Shown here: one piece after another, positions 34,713 to 44,975 of the stretch
Numbering within the stretch: position 1 is the stretch's first letter
How the letters are laid out: each line of letters starts with the position of its first letter
From: Gamarada debralockiae
Taxonomy: Eukaryota; Ascomycota; Leotiomycetes; Helotiales; Hyphodiscaceae
NCBI GenBank assembly: GCA_002803225.1
Contig: NXFV01000300.1
Coordinates: 1 to 64,000 of the forward strand
Direction: 5' to 3'
DNA length: 64,000 bases
Made by a program: the position numbers and the translations under genes
The notes under the pieces: model-generated
What the model saw: only the letters and a program-made list of their open reading frames with translations
Databases searched by the model: none
What the model was told of the DNA's origin: nothing

Positions 34713-35151
34713 GTTAAAGGCATTCTCAGGGTGGGTATGAGAACAGCAAAGATAACAGAAGAGCTCGGAATCTGACTATGCTTTTTCTGGTGAGTTAATG
34801 ACGTGCGCTAAGATAGAGGTTTAGGACCTGTCATTCCAGAAATTGTTAAAGCGGTGTATCTTTAGCTCGAGGATGTGACATATCATACTTGAAGTCGTCA
34901 TCCGAGTGAACACATTTTCGTTGGGTATTTCTTGATACGAGCACTTGCTGGCAATAGATGATTTGGAGGACAAAGGGCGTTTGTCTCGGGATGTGGTCGT
35001 GATAAGCTTTTCGAGAAGTCCTTCAATGCATAATGCATGCACTTACTAACCTCGACTTCCCGAGAGTAGCAATATGACCGCCAGGATTACATTGCTTTCG
35101 CCGACTTTGATGGGTTTATCCGTCCATAAGCGGGTGATGCTTTAGGTATTC
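34713..35151. other. intergenic region
   Basis: No supported gene; the minus-strand frame 34821-35042 has no motif. Confidence 0.35.
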
Positions 35152-35156
35152 GAAGC

Positions 35157-35951
35157 TATGGCGGGTCATATGGACTTTTTTCCAAAAAAACGATTTTGCC
35201 ATTTTCTCACTAACAAGTGTCCCAATTTCTTTAATATCACTACCCTATAGGTCACGTGGCATAGCTAATACCTATTTTATAGTTATTGGTCACTAATTTA
35301 ATAAGCTTTCTATCTCTTAATTTTTTTTTTGTATTAAAGAGCTTTTTAAGATAAGTAAATTAGTAACTAGCAGCCTAGAATTTTTATAATATAGAGCCTA
35401 AAAGTTAGTAATTATCAAGAGCTTGTAAATTTAGTGACTAATAGCTTGAAATTTTAGCGATGAAGAGCTTGTAAATTTAGTGATTAACAGCTTCAAATTT
35501 TAGTGATCAAGGGCCTGTAAATTTAGTGATCAAGGGCCTGTAAATTTAGTGATTAAGAGCCTACAAATTTAGTGACTGATCGCCTAAAATTTTAGCGATC
35601 AAGAGCCTGTAAATTTAGCGACTAATCGCCTGAAATTTTAGTGATCAAGAGCCTATAAATTTAGTAACTAATCGCCTAAAATTTTAGTGATCAAGAGCCT
35701 ATAAATTTAGTGACTAATCGCCTAAAATTTTAGTGATCAAGAGCCTATAAATTTACCTTCCAAGTAATACTTATAAAAACTTGTTTAAAGCCTAAAGCTT
35801 TAATAATTAAAAGCCTATAATATCACTAATTCTAGGCTTTTATTCACTATTTATTATTACTTAGGCATGAGATAGGGTGTGGGAAAAGCGAAGTCTGTAC
35901 TAGTTTTACAAAGGCGGTGAGCGAATTCGGTAGTCCATATGACCCGCCATA
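35157..35951. mobile_element. 795-bp inverted-repeat element filled with a minisatellite
   Basis: The ends tatggcgggtcatatggact (35157-35176) and its exact complement at 35932-35951 are 20-bp perfect inverted repeats. The 5-mer gaagc lies directly outside both ends (35152-35156, 35952-35956), as a target-site duplication would. The body has no ORF; most of it is an AT-rich tandem repeat. It is a non-autonomous DNA element of unassigned family. Confidence 0.8.
35395..35760 (+). repeat. AT-rich minisatellite
   Basis: About 46-bp unit made of two related halves, aaattttagtgatcaagagc plus ctat, and aaatttagtgactaatcgcc plus taa. Seven to eight copies, with C/T and A/G variants between them. Lies wholly inside the inverted-repeat element. 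Confidence 0.85.
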
Positions 35952-36195
35952 GAAGCCCTCCGGACTTAGAGATACACAAGGCTGAATCGTTGCTCTTTAA
36001 CTGGTTCCTGGCAGCCAAGTTTGACAAATAAACCCCACCGTCACGAATCGGGCGTCGGACCCTGCTAAGTGGCAAAAATGCCTCACGATAAGCTGCGACT
36101 TGTAACTTTTCGACAAAGACATTTGTTGAATTTCATTTGCGTTTGGCAATCTGCCTTAACCCTCAGTCTCGGCATTGAAATCATGCGGGTGAACG

Positions 36196-37995
36196 AATAC
36201 TAATTCACATGAGCCACTCTCCACTCCTCGAAGCTAGTGCTTCTCGTGTTTCTATCCAGTAATAGCATGCCTTTGGTGATGGCCGGATACCCCCGCTCGC
36301 CATTCGACAGCGCAGGTGTAGGTGCATACAGGCGAACTATGCATGACCAGCTTTTGCCTTTCGGGTAGTGGCATTGAATCATGAACTCACGAGCAAGTGA
36401 AAGTGCGACATTATCGGGTGGAGCTGGAAGCCAACTGGTGCGAGTCAGCATCAGTACCATTTCACATTCTGAAAAGAAGGTGGACTTACTTGCTTGTCCA
36501 GTTCTTTGGTGGCGGTACATTTGCACCCTGGACCAGAACCCGAAACATTCCATATTCATCCTCCTTTCCTCCATAAACCAACTGGCCATCCGGATAGGTG
36601 ATGTTGCTCCGATCGCCATCCGAATACTTGTTGACGGATTGGTAGCTAAAGTCTATTTGTTGGTTGGAATTGCCTAATCAGGTATAGCCTGTATTTACCC
36701 CTCTTTTGTGATATAAGAGAGCTCTGCCCCTCCTTGTATTTCAGCTCCTTAGATATCAGCTAGGTCTAGAAATGCCACTATATTTCGCCCCCAAAATACA
36801 GCTCAACTGACATCTGTTGACCATTGTACACCGTCACAATCAAAAACCCGCCATCTGCCAACGCAGGCTTGCTTGAGAAGGTGATGATATAGGATTCGTT
36901 GCGGGACTTGGCTTGATAAATAGACCTCGAGAACTGACTTGCAAGAGGTATCATGTCTGAGCAGCAAGAGCACGGGCGATGTAATCAGTGCCATAGACGC
37001 CTTGTGGTACGATGTTGACTCCACGAGTTGCCCATTGAAGGAAGCAAGAGATTCTGGTTCAGGACCGAAGAGACTGCGAATCCGCAGTCGACCGCCAGAT
37101 TGACTCCTTGAGGAGGCTGGTACGCCACCCTCTCCACGATACCAGCTTCTTTCAAGGTCAGTTCTAGTAGCTGATCCACGGGAGTTAAGATGTTGTAAGG
37201 TGGATTCTGGGAGTCTAGGCTGGCAAGCAAGTCCATGATCACCATTGCCGTATCTTCGGACGACTGAAAAGATGCGAAGGTGCCTTTAGCAAGGAGAGGA
37301 GCGACATGGTTGGTATTCCGAGGGATAGGCGTAAAGGCGCATTCTTGAATGAGTTGCTGGACATGGGCCAAGTCGCCGCCATTGTTCTTGACGAGGATTC
37401 AAGCCAGGACTGTGCCGTCTGTAGTAGGAGAGTTGATGTAGCCTTTGTATCCATCTTGGCCATTCGATTCTTGGAAACCAGGGATGACGGCAATATTGAC
37501 AGTGCTGCGAAAGAGGTATTGTCCAGCGGAGCTACCATCGACGTCACCGATATTTGCAAACACACCACCGAAACTGGTAGCAAGTCAGCAAGTGCAGCAT
37601 CAAAGATGAAAACGGATCTTAGCTTTCGGGTCGTAGAACGCGAGGGTCCAATAACAGTATGCATCAACTGCTGGAACAGTGGCTCGGATTGCGTTTTTGG
37701 GAGAGGTCAAAGACAGCAGTTGAGAACAGAGTGTCGACGTTGGGTTCAACCACTTCGGTCATGGATAGCCAGTGCTGGCAAAGGATCGGTTTACCGCTCC
37801 AAACCGAACGAATTGCGATGCGAGCTTCGCATATGAGTACAGTGGGAGGCCATACTTTCTAAAATTAGCATCTCGATGAGCGGAAGGATTGGGAATTCGC
37901 ATACATGCAACGCGAAGACTGTTGCATCCATTTTGTAGATGTCGGTTGGACAGATGATGGTGAGAGGAGCAAGAATTGCGAACAGCAAAGTTCAC
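36196..37995 (-). pseudogene. broken DUF1254/DUF1214 gene with an insertion
   Basis: Pieces in family order read leftwards: PNVDTLFSTAVFDLSQ, YWTLAFYDPKAK, TSFGGVFANIGDVDGSSAGQ, IPGFQESNGQDGYKGYINSP, GTVLA, LVKNNGGDLAHVQQLIQ, PPYNILTPVDQLLEL, GFLIVTVYNGQQM, then after a 149-bp foreign insert FSYQSVNKYSDGDRSNITYP, GQLVYGGKEDEYGMFRVLVQ, NVPPPKNWTS, NWLPAPP-type end and RLYAPTPALSNG. DUF1254/DUF1214 proteins are uncharacterised and widespread in bacteria and fungi. Several frame changes occur besides the insert. The frame 36985-37371 (minus) is the longest intact piece. Confidence 0.75.
36663..36811 (+). mobile_element. 149-bp repeat inserted in the DUF1254 gene (copy B)
   Basis: Flanked by atttgttg (36655-36662) and atctgttg (36812-36819), a near-perfect 8-bp duplication. 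The body 36685-36808 matches the repeat at 17203-17327. It lies between codons for VTVYNGQQ and FSYQSVNKY, splitting a conserved family segment. The 8-bp duplication would suit a hAT-like MITE, but terminal inverted repeats are weak (gttgg at one end, gttga at the other). Confidence 0.7.
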
Positions 37996-39846
37996 GAAGA
38001 CTTAATGTCTGACGGATTAATGGGTCAGTCGCTCAATAGGTGAATCTCACTTGGGGTTAAAGGCCGAGAGGACCATTCCGGCAGCTCACTTTAAGATGCC
38101 ACCTTTTTACGCCATCATACTTTCAGTCCAAGAATCTCTGTTATTTCCGACATTGAATCGACCATTCTATTCTTTGTTTGAAAAGATTTCAAAGAGCTTT
38201 GTACGTGGTTTGATTGAAAAGGTAACATATGATTTTTCAGGGGTCTTGAATCGCAGAAAGATGAGAAAGGGAGCCTTCAAACACACCAGGAGTGTTCGCT
38301 TGATACGCCTTTCTCTTCACTCCACTAACGTCCATCCCTGCGTAGTGGAAAACCCTACGTGCCGGAAAAAATATTAGGTACTTTGACTTCAAGCATCTTA
38401 AAATCTCTACACACCTCAATATCTCCTATATTTTCTTATAAGTTATGTTCCGTGGCTACTCCCGGACACCTTAAACCCTTCCCGTTAGAAAATCACGTTC
38501 GTATCATCGCCCTTACGCCTGATTTGCAAAGAGTCTCTAATTTATAGCATAACAGACTTCCTCCACCACAGCTCTACCACAGGGCTCATACTATCCCTAA
38601 TCCTTATAAAGGGGTCTTATCCGAGCTCTAAGGCCTCACTACTATATAGGAAATCGTCAGCAGCCTTGTGGCTGGTGACAATTTTGGTTAGGGCGAAACA
38701 GCCCCGCACGTCCCTGTAATATTTACGCCGTAATTCCATTTTTGAAGCCTTAGGCATAAAGGCAACAGTGGCTGGCCGGGTGCGCCACATCCAGCTTAGT
38801 AATGATATCGATGCCTGGCGTAACTTAGTTGGTCCAGGCACAAAGTCGCATGCAAGCCGGCATCGACCCTATCGTCTCGCATTTGCCAAAACATGGGTGC
38901 CAGCCTGCGGCTCACACGAAGCCTTCGAAATTTAGTAAAGTATTGGAATTTTAGAAAGACTTGTTAGAATAATATAGCTGTTACAAAGGTGAGGCAAAAC
39001 ACTTTCGAATATATAAAAAGAAAGCAGCATTGACTACAGTGAGGCGTCTGAAACAGCGAGGCAAGCCACCAGCTTACAAGCTACCAGCTTACAAGCTACC
39101 AGCTTACAAGCCACAACGATCACGTAAGATATTACTAAACACGGAACGAGAAAACCAAACGCCGAAGGCCTCACGCTCTCTCTCTTCGAATAACCTTCTT
39201 ATTTTATCCTACGGATAAAATTTCGAAGGCATTTCGCCTGCTAGAGATCCTTAAGCACACTGCTAAGTGGCGGCTAGGCCGGCTCGTACCATGTCTGCTG
39301 CCCTCAAGTTAGATCGCCGGAAATCACATACGAGTCGGCACTTAAGAAAGATGCAAATATCATTAGCCAAGCAGCATACGTTGAGGCAGCGACGCAGCTC
39401 TATCAGTCACTCTCGACGGATTCAGCCTTGCCGCTGGCGTTATCGCTGTAAATCCATCCGAACGTGCGGAACAGCCTTGCGCCAATCATCTGATATCTTT
39501 CTATTCTATGTGGCCGCAAGCCATTCATGGGAGGCGATGTGGCCATTGCTGGCGCAGCCGCAGCCATGCACACCAACTCCACGAGATTCAGCCCCCTTCA
39601 GGCTGATTTCGCGACACCTACCCTATCAGTCCATTCTCCTTTCTTCCTCTTACCTTTCCGCAATCATTTACTTTCCTTTGCGAGGATCTGCCTATTAGTG
39701 CTACTGAGCAATTGGTTTATTTCTAGGAAGCTATGCTAAATCGAATCTCTATCGAAAACCCCCTCTGACCGAACAATCACACTCGATCCGAGCTGAATAG
39801 CCCTCACGTCCGCCTGACCTTTCATCACGTTCTCCCGCGAGCGAGC
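37996..39846. other. intergenic region with short repeats
   Basis: No complete gene. Contains the left 35-bp inverted repeat (38333-38367) and three copies of a 15-bp unit agcttacaagctacc near 39072-39114. A stretch at 39300-39480 reads ITYESALKKDANIISQAAYV and looks like a fragment of a coding sequence, family not recognised. Confidence 0.4.
38333..38367 (+). repeat. left member of a 7.6-kb-spaced inverted repeat
   Basis: catccctgcgtagtggaaaa, then ccctacgtgccggaa. The inverted copy at 45926-45960 differs at two of 35 positions. aacgt lies just outside both members (38327-38331 with one spacer base, and 45961-45965). Confidence 0.7.
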
Positions 39847-42800
39847 ATGTCGAACCCTAACGACTATACTATTGGCTGGATATGCGCCATAAGTATAGAG
39901 TACGTTGCGGCGCAAGCTTTTCTTGACGAAAAGTACGAAGGACCCGAACATGTGTCCACGAATGATAATAATGATTACACACTAGGCAAAGTCGGTAGAC
40001 ATAATATAGTTATTGCTGTCTTGCCCGATGGGGAGTACGGTACATCTTCTGCGGCAATAGTAGCAAGAGATATACTGCACAGCTTCCTGAATATCAGGAT
40101 CGGTCTGATGGTTGGCATCGGCGGCGGAGCACCAAGCCAAAAGCACGATATCCGTCTTGGGGACATCGTTGTAAGTGCCCCGCGCGATGGAAAGGGTGGT
40201 ATATTCTAGTATGACTTTGGCAAGACGATATAAGATCAAAGCTTCCAAACCACAGGGTTCTTGAATCAACCTCCAGCGATCTTGCGAACTGCAATAAATA
40301 GACTCAAGGCGCAATATGAGATTGAAGGACATCAGCTTCTTGAAGCGGCCATCGATAATATCCTCGAAAAGAAACCTAGACTACGGAAGAAGTACAAGCG
40401 GCTAGATCCAAGTAATGACAGGCTATATCAATTAGAAATCACCCACCCGGCGAACGATACAACAAGCTGTGCGACAGTCTGTGGCAGTGATCCATCAAAG
40501 TTGGTTCTACGACCCGAACGAAGCGAAGATGAGGACAACCTAGAAATTTATTACGGCTTAATTGCGTCTGTAAACCAGTTGATGAAGGATGCTACAGTAC
40601 GAGATCGACTTGCAGCCGAAATGGACGTTTTGTGCTTCGAAATGGAAGCGGCAGGGTTGATCAACCACTTCCTATGTCTAGTTATCCGGGGCATATGTGA
40701 CTACTCAGACTCACATAAGAACATGGAGTGGCAAGGCTATGTAGCGATGGCGGCGGCGGCATATACAAAGGACCTTCTCTATCAGATCCCTCCTAATAAA
40801 ATCGAAGATGAGAAGAGGATTGGAGAGACTCTTTCGAATGGTTAGTCCTTCTATAGTGTCCGCGAGTCTTGTGACTACTAATTTTATATAAGTTCTTTAC
40901 ACTATATCTAGAACTGAAGTACATATTAAAACGATAAGATCTAAGTTGAATAATAATGAAGATATAAACGTCCTTAATTGGCTCACACCAGTTAACTACG
41001 GTTCCCAGCAAAGCGATTTCATTAATCGCCGATAGCTAGGGACTGGCCAATGGCTCCTAGAGTCGGAAGAGTTCCAGACGTGGCTAAAATCCGACTAACA
41101 GACGTCATTCTGTCCAGGAATTCCTGGGGCAGGGAAGACAATTCTCACATCGATTGTAGTAGAAGAACTCAGCTCGCGATTTTCCACGGACCCGGGTGTT
41201 GGCATTGTATACCTATACTGCAACTTCCGACAGAAATATGAACAGAAGGCGCAAGACTTACTTACAAGTCTCTTAAAACAGCTAAGCCAAGAGCGGTCTA
41301 CCCTCCCGGATAGCGTAAAGTCTCTCTACGACAAGCACAAGGAGAAGGGGACGCGGCCATCTCTCGACGAAATTTCGAGGACTCTCTAGTCTGTAGTTGG
41401 CACATATACAAGAGCTATTATTATCGTCGACGCACTTGATGAATGCCAAGTATCCGATGGCTGCCGGACGGTGTTCTTATCAGAGATCTCTAGCCTTCAG
41501 ACTAAGACTGGAGCAAATCTCTTTGCGACGTCGAGGTTTATCCCGGATATCACAGAGAAATTTAACGGAAGTATAAAACTTGAGATCCGTGCCCATGATG
41601 ACGACGTGCGACAGTATTTGGACGGCCGAATATTACAGTCTGCACAGAAGTTACTAGAAACTTACCGTGAAGAGATCAAAACCCAAATCACAAAGGTAGT
41701 TGATGGAATGTAAGTTCCTGCCTTCCTATGTTACAAAGCCGAACCATTAACGCGTGTAAAGGTTTTTGCTGGCGCAACTTCACTTTGAATCTGTTAGCAC
41801 TAAAATGACACCCAAGAAGATCAAAGACGTGTTAAAGAACCTGCCCATTGGACCGAAAGCCTACGATTATGCCTACGAAGAAGCTATGAAGAGAATCTTG
41901 AGCCACGACACAGACTCTAAGGAGCTGGCTGAGCAGGTTCTGTCATGGATAACATGCGCAAAGAGGCCCCTCACTATTTCAGAACTTCAGCACGCGCTTG
42001 CCGTAGAGATTGGCGAGTCCCAACTTGACAAAGAAATTTTTCCAATAGTCGAAGACATAGTCTCAGTATGCGCTGGGTTAGTTATGATCGATGAAGAAAG
42101 CGGGATTATTCGATTAGTCCATTACACAATACAGGAATACTTCGAGCGAACGCAAAGGCGGTGGTTCCCTAATGCGCAGATTAATATCGCGACAACATGC
42201 GTTACATACCTTTCTTTTGATACCTTTAAGAGCGGCTATTGTCAAAGTGACAAGGAGTTTGAACAACGGCTTCAATTAAATAAGCTATACGACTACGCAG
42301 CACACAATTGGGGTCATCATGCTCGGGAGGCTTCGACTTCGTGTCAAGGTTCTATAGAATTTCTCCAGAAACAAGCCCAAGTCGAGGCGTCAAGTCAAGT
42401 ACTACTAGCTGAGAAGACTTACTCATCCGACACGAGGTATAGCCAAAGATTCCCGAGGGATATGACAGGACTGCATTTAGTAGCGTACTTTGGGCTTGAG
42501 GCTATCTTCCAGCCGCTGCTTGCTACAGCCCAGTTTGACGTCGACTCGAAGGACGAATACGGTCGGACGCCGCTGTCGTGGGCTGCTGCGAACGGGCACG
42601 AGGGTATCGTCAAGCTGCTACTCGCGACAGAGAAGGCCGATATCGACTCGAAGGACAACGGCGGTCAGACGCCGCTGTCGTGGGCTGCTGAGAACGGGCA
42701 CGAGGGTATCGTCAAGCTGCTGCTCGCGACAGAGAAGGCCGATATCGACTCGAAGGACAACGGCGGTCGGACGCCGCTATCGCGGGCTGCTGCGAACGGG

Positions 42801-43757
42801 CATGAGGGTATCGTCAAGCTGCTGCTCGCGACAGAGAAGGCCGATATCGACTCGAAGGACAACGGCGGTCAGACGCCGCTGTCGTGGGCTGCTGAGAACG
42901 GGCACGAGGGTATCGTCAAGCTGCTGCTCGCGACAGGGGAGGCCGACGTCGACTCTGAGCAGAGCGACATCAAAAGCATATTCTCTGCGGAGTCACTTCT
43001 ATCATCGCAGTCGTCCCAGAACAAAAACCTTTCAATCGCAGTTTCAGAGTTCGCTTATTTGCTTCTAAATGATGACGAGTTGATGCTTCTATACCCCACT
43101 GCTATCTCAAAAATTGGCCTCAAAAGATTACAAAGGAACTTTGCTCGCTTTTTGAAAACGTACAGTCAGGGCCTACAGAGGGAAGCGTCCAACGACGTAC
43201 AACGCCAAGTAGCGAATTTTGTTCGGATATCTGCGCGCCGAACAGCAGCCGAAATAGGAAGAATTCTGAGACAAGGAGACGGCGAAGTCCTTGGGGCACG
43301 AAAATTGGACTTAGAAGTATCAAAGACAGCACGGCTCAACGAATGGCTTGTCTCACAAAAAGGGGATCGTAAGCAACAGCATTCTGAGATTCACTTACAC
43401 AAAGATATCGATAGCATGGATAAGAATCGCAAACAACAGCAATTCGAGACTTATCCAAGCGCAGAAGCCGACAATATGGATGACTACGAATTATCCGATA
43501 GCAGCGATTCAGTTGACTCGGACAGCTATGAGCAAAACTCACTCAGCACCATCAACGAGGTGAAAGATTTCATGATATCGGCGCAAGCATGGTCGAGCTT
43601 ACGCCAAGAATTTCGAGCATGGCTTAAAGTAGATAAAAGACATGATGGCAAAAACCCGGGCGAGAAGATGCAAGACGAGAAAACGAAAGAAGCCCAAGAA
43701 GATTTCGTAATCTCGAGCCCTTATAATACTGAACTTCAAGGTCAGAAATCTTTATAA
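39847..43757 (+). pseudogene. PNP-NACHT-ankyrin receptor (fungal NLR-like), with in-frame stops
   Basis: Architecture of a fungal NLR/STAND immune-type receptor. The N-terminal nucleoside-phosphorylase-like domain (39847-40845) has [36 protein letters not shown] and CFEMEAAGL. NACHT follows, with Walker A GIPGAGKT (about 41116-41140) and Walker B IIIVDALDEC (about 41416-41447), an intron at 41710-41761, then about four ankyrin repeats. Stops at 40207, 40231, 41033, 41096 and 41387 interrupt the frame; at 40207, 40231 and 41387 relatives usually have Gln, so CAG/CAA to TAG/TAA (RIP-type CpA to TpA) is likely. From 41766 the frame is open for 663 codons through the repeats and a Ser/Asp-rich tail. 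Relatives act in allorecognition and cell death. As read, full-length protein cannot be made. Confidence 0.85.
42535..42950 (+). repeat. 102-bp tandem ankyrin-coding repeat
   Basis: Four units with exact 102-bp period (agggtatc at 42601, 42703, 42805, 42907), each coding 34 residues with TPLSWAAENGHEGIVKLLLA. Units are nearly identical in DNA and GC-rich, unlike the AT-shifted upstream part of the gene. Alternating AAANGH and AAENGH units suggest higher-order duplication. Confidence 0.9.
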
Positions 43758-43820
43758 TATGAGCCACGCACTCTACTTTCATAATTTAAAGGTTATCGTC
43801 GAACTTATGTCCTGAAATTT

Positions 43821-44975
43821 ATGGATTTTATCGAACAATATCGACGTCCAGCACCTCTCCTGGGATATCAACGAATAACATGGCGAAGTGCTTATGGTAA
43901 GCCGCTCTATATTGACGTTAAAGAGGCTTCCAAAGGGGGTGCCAAACAATTACAGGCACGCTTGAGGCAATCTGCAAGTCTCACTCAGAGAACCGAGCCG
44001 CATTCTTCAGTTGCAGCATCGGCGCGCATAGTTGGCGAACCTTGCCTTCCACTCCCAGCACACGTTCGCAGGAACCCAGACACCCCAGGCGACTCAAGAG
44101 ATTCGAATGCTCAAAATATCCCAGGCAGACAAACCGATCCCGCAATTACGAATGGTCGATCGAATTTAACGGCTACCAATCAGCAACAGCGAGAGAGGCG
44201 ATATCTCCTCCTATGTTTCAGTACAAGCAAATCGAAGTCATTCCGTCAAATTGATGTGACAGATTTGTCAAATGACCAATACCTTTTCCAGCGTATTCAT
44301 GATGTATATTGGGAGATAAGATCTACCGAGTCATGGATATCACGTCTTAGACTACCAACGCTATTACGGTTACCCTCTTGGATTTATTGGTGTTTTGACG
44401 GCGTGCACTTCTTTACGCCTAAGCGGGCAGACCTTATCTCAGTAAGCTATGACACTTTCAAATCAGGGTTGATGCATAGCGTTTGCGCTAATACGATCTG
44501 TGTTCAGTTTACCTTAATGCCTATCCGACAGGACATTTGTCCCTATGGAATTGAACCGTCTCTTCCTCCTGAGGACGAAGTCAGGAAGCAGAACTGGCAT
44601 TATCACCCCTGCCCAAGATTGATTGAGCGCTTCCAACTGGATGAAGCGTTCGTTACACAACTTTTAGAGCCAGGACATGCTTTCCTTGACGACGCTTGGT
44701 CAGAACTGTTCCCTAAGAAACTCAAGCGTGAATTCAGGTACGAATACCAAAAAACAGGCATCGGATGGGGCATTCATATTATTGAAGACCTCAATCCGCT
44801 TGCGGTCGCTTGGGTTAGTCTCTTAATATTTTTAGCAAGTGGTGTTCTGGGACTTCTATACTCACTAATTGCCAAAGACGTCGGGGCAGGCTTTACAATT
44901 GCTGCTTGGTTTGCTGGGACTGCAGCGCTATCTGTGACTTGGCTGCAGCTTAGTACAGAGAAGAAGACCAAATAA
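43821..44975 (+). CDS. membrane protein ORF beside the NLR-like gene
   Basis: 384 aa, intact. It starts MDFIEQYRRPAPLLGYQRIT, then WRSAYGKPLYIDVKE, a polar variable part (about 60-125), RYLLLCFSTSKSKSFRQIDV, QYLFQRIHDVYWEIR, a Pro-rich stretch, and two C-terminal hydrophobic helices (about 327-349 and 354-377). From memory of fungal genomes, the DFIEQYRRP...GKPLYIDVKE start is often part of larger proteins and the C-terminal helices recur in that group, but no named domain is known to me. It begins 64 bp after the receptor stop on the same strand. It may be the 3' part of the same gene, joined by a splice I cannot place, or a partner gene. Confidence 0.55.
   Translation: MDFIEQYRRPAPLLGYQRITWRSAYGKPLYIDVKEASKGGAKQLQARLRQSASLTQRTEPHSSVAASARIVGEPCLPLPAHVRRNPDTPGDSRDSNAQNIPGRQTDPAITNGRSNLTATNQQQRERRYLLLCFSTSKSKSFRQIDVTDLSNDQYLFQRIHDVYWEIRSTESWISRLRLPTLLRLPSWIYWCFDGVHFFTPKRADLISVSYDTFKSGLMHSVCANTICVQFTLMPIRQDICPYGIEPSLPPEDEVRKQNWHYHPCPRLIERFQLDEAFVTQLLEPGHAFLDDAWSELFPKKLKREFRYEYQKTGIGWGIHIIEDLNPLAVAWVSLLIFLASGVLGLLYSLIAKDVGAGFTIAAWFAGTAALSVTWLQLSTEKKTK

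Noticed and set aside
39072..39114. 15-bp triple repeat as a CRISPR-like or regulatory array
   Set aside because: Direct tandem copies with no spacers in a eukaryotic genome; a simple microsatellite-like repeat.
42490..43068. plus-strand frame rich in Arg over the ankyrin array
   Set aside because: Out-of-frame reading of the 102-bp repeats.
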